In this document: positions 14,082 to 14,111 of the stretch, in pieces
Numbering within the stretch: the first letter of the stretch is position 1
Layout of the letters: the number at the start of each line of letters is the position of its first letter
NCBI GenBank assembly: GCA_035574175.1
Contig: DATLZB010000236.1
Location: 1 to 14,111 of the forward strand
Length of the DNA: 14,111 nt
Origin: DATLZB01 sp035574175
GTDB taxonomy: Bacteria; Pseudomonadota; Alphaproteobacteria; Rhizobiales; Hyphomicrobiaceae
Direction: 5' to 3'
Made by a program: the position numbers and the translations under genes
The notes under the pieces: model-generated
Seen by the model: only the letters and a program-made list of their open reading frames with translations
Database searches by the model: none
Told to the model about the DNA's origin: nothing

Positions 14082-14111
14082 CTACTCGGCTTGGCTCACT
14101 TTCATCGGTCG
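14082..14111 (-). CDS. Possible C-terminal end of ribosomal protein L27 (partial)
   Basis: Reading inwards on the minus strand from the window edge, an open frame gives RPMKVSQAE and then TAG at 14082-14084. Position supports rpmA, because L27 normally lies just upstream of the GNAT-obgE genes in this order and alphaproteobacterial L27 proteins often end in a short PM...AE-type tail. Nine residues are too few to prove identity. Confidence 0.35.
   Translation of the reverse strand, partial: RPMKVSQAE

Overview
The window is a piece of GC-rich chromosome from an alphaproteobacterium, most likely of the order Hyphomicrobiales (Rhizobiales). The reasons are the uniformly high G+C, dense packing with 1-4 base gene overlaps, and a minus-strand run of two GNAT acetyltransferases, obgE, proB, proA, nadD, rsfS and rlmH. 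As I recall, these genes sit together downstream of rplU-rpmA in that order. The genus cannot be decided from the sequence.

Left part (1-4045): the window opens on + with the tail of a PLP fold-III ornithine/lysine/diaminopimelate decarboxylase. It is coupled by a 1-base overlap to an agmatinase-family ureohydrolase, and both would feed putrescine synthesis. Convergent to it is a cystathionine gamma-synthase-like PLP enzyme on -. Divergent from that, on +, is a GMC flavoprotein dehydrogenase. A 126-bp divergent region between these two holds an inverted repeat that may be an operator.

Middle part (4008-8916, all -): read in transcription order, the genes are proB, a small four-helix membrane protein, proA, nadD, rsfS and rlmH. 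They cover the first two steps of proline synthesis, NAD synthesis, ribosome silencing and 23S rRNA pseudouridine methylation. rlmH and the GMC gene overlap tail to tail by 38 bp.

Island (about 8917-11711, all +): three genes separate obgE from proB. The first is a class-3 lipase with a complete Ser-Asp-His triad, a C-terminal membrane helix and an unrecognised C-terminal tail. The second is a small exported Cys/His-rich protein. The third is an exported Met-rich DUF305 protein. The last two look like a periplasmic metal (probably copper) handling pair. The island ends in a perfect 14-bp hairpin.

Right part (11712-14111, all -): a possible rpmA tail, a region of strong hairpins including a textbook intrinsic terminator with a seven-T tract, two tandem RimJ/RimL-type acetyltransferases and obgE. 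The last three genes are chained by ATGA overlaps. The terminator lies only 24 bp before the first acetyltransferase start, so the obgE operon is either controlled by readthrough/attenuation or has a promoter that I could not find. No stretch longer than 300 bases lacks a gene, and I saw no tRNA, rRNA, CRISPR array or insertion sequence.
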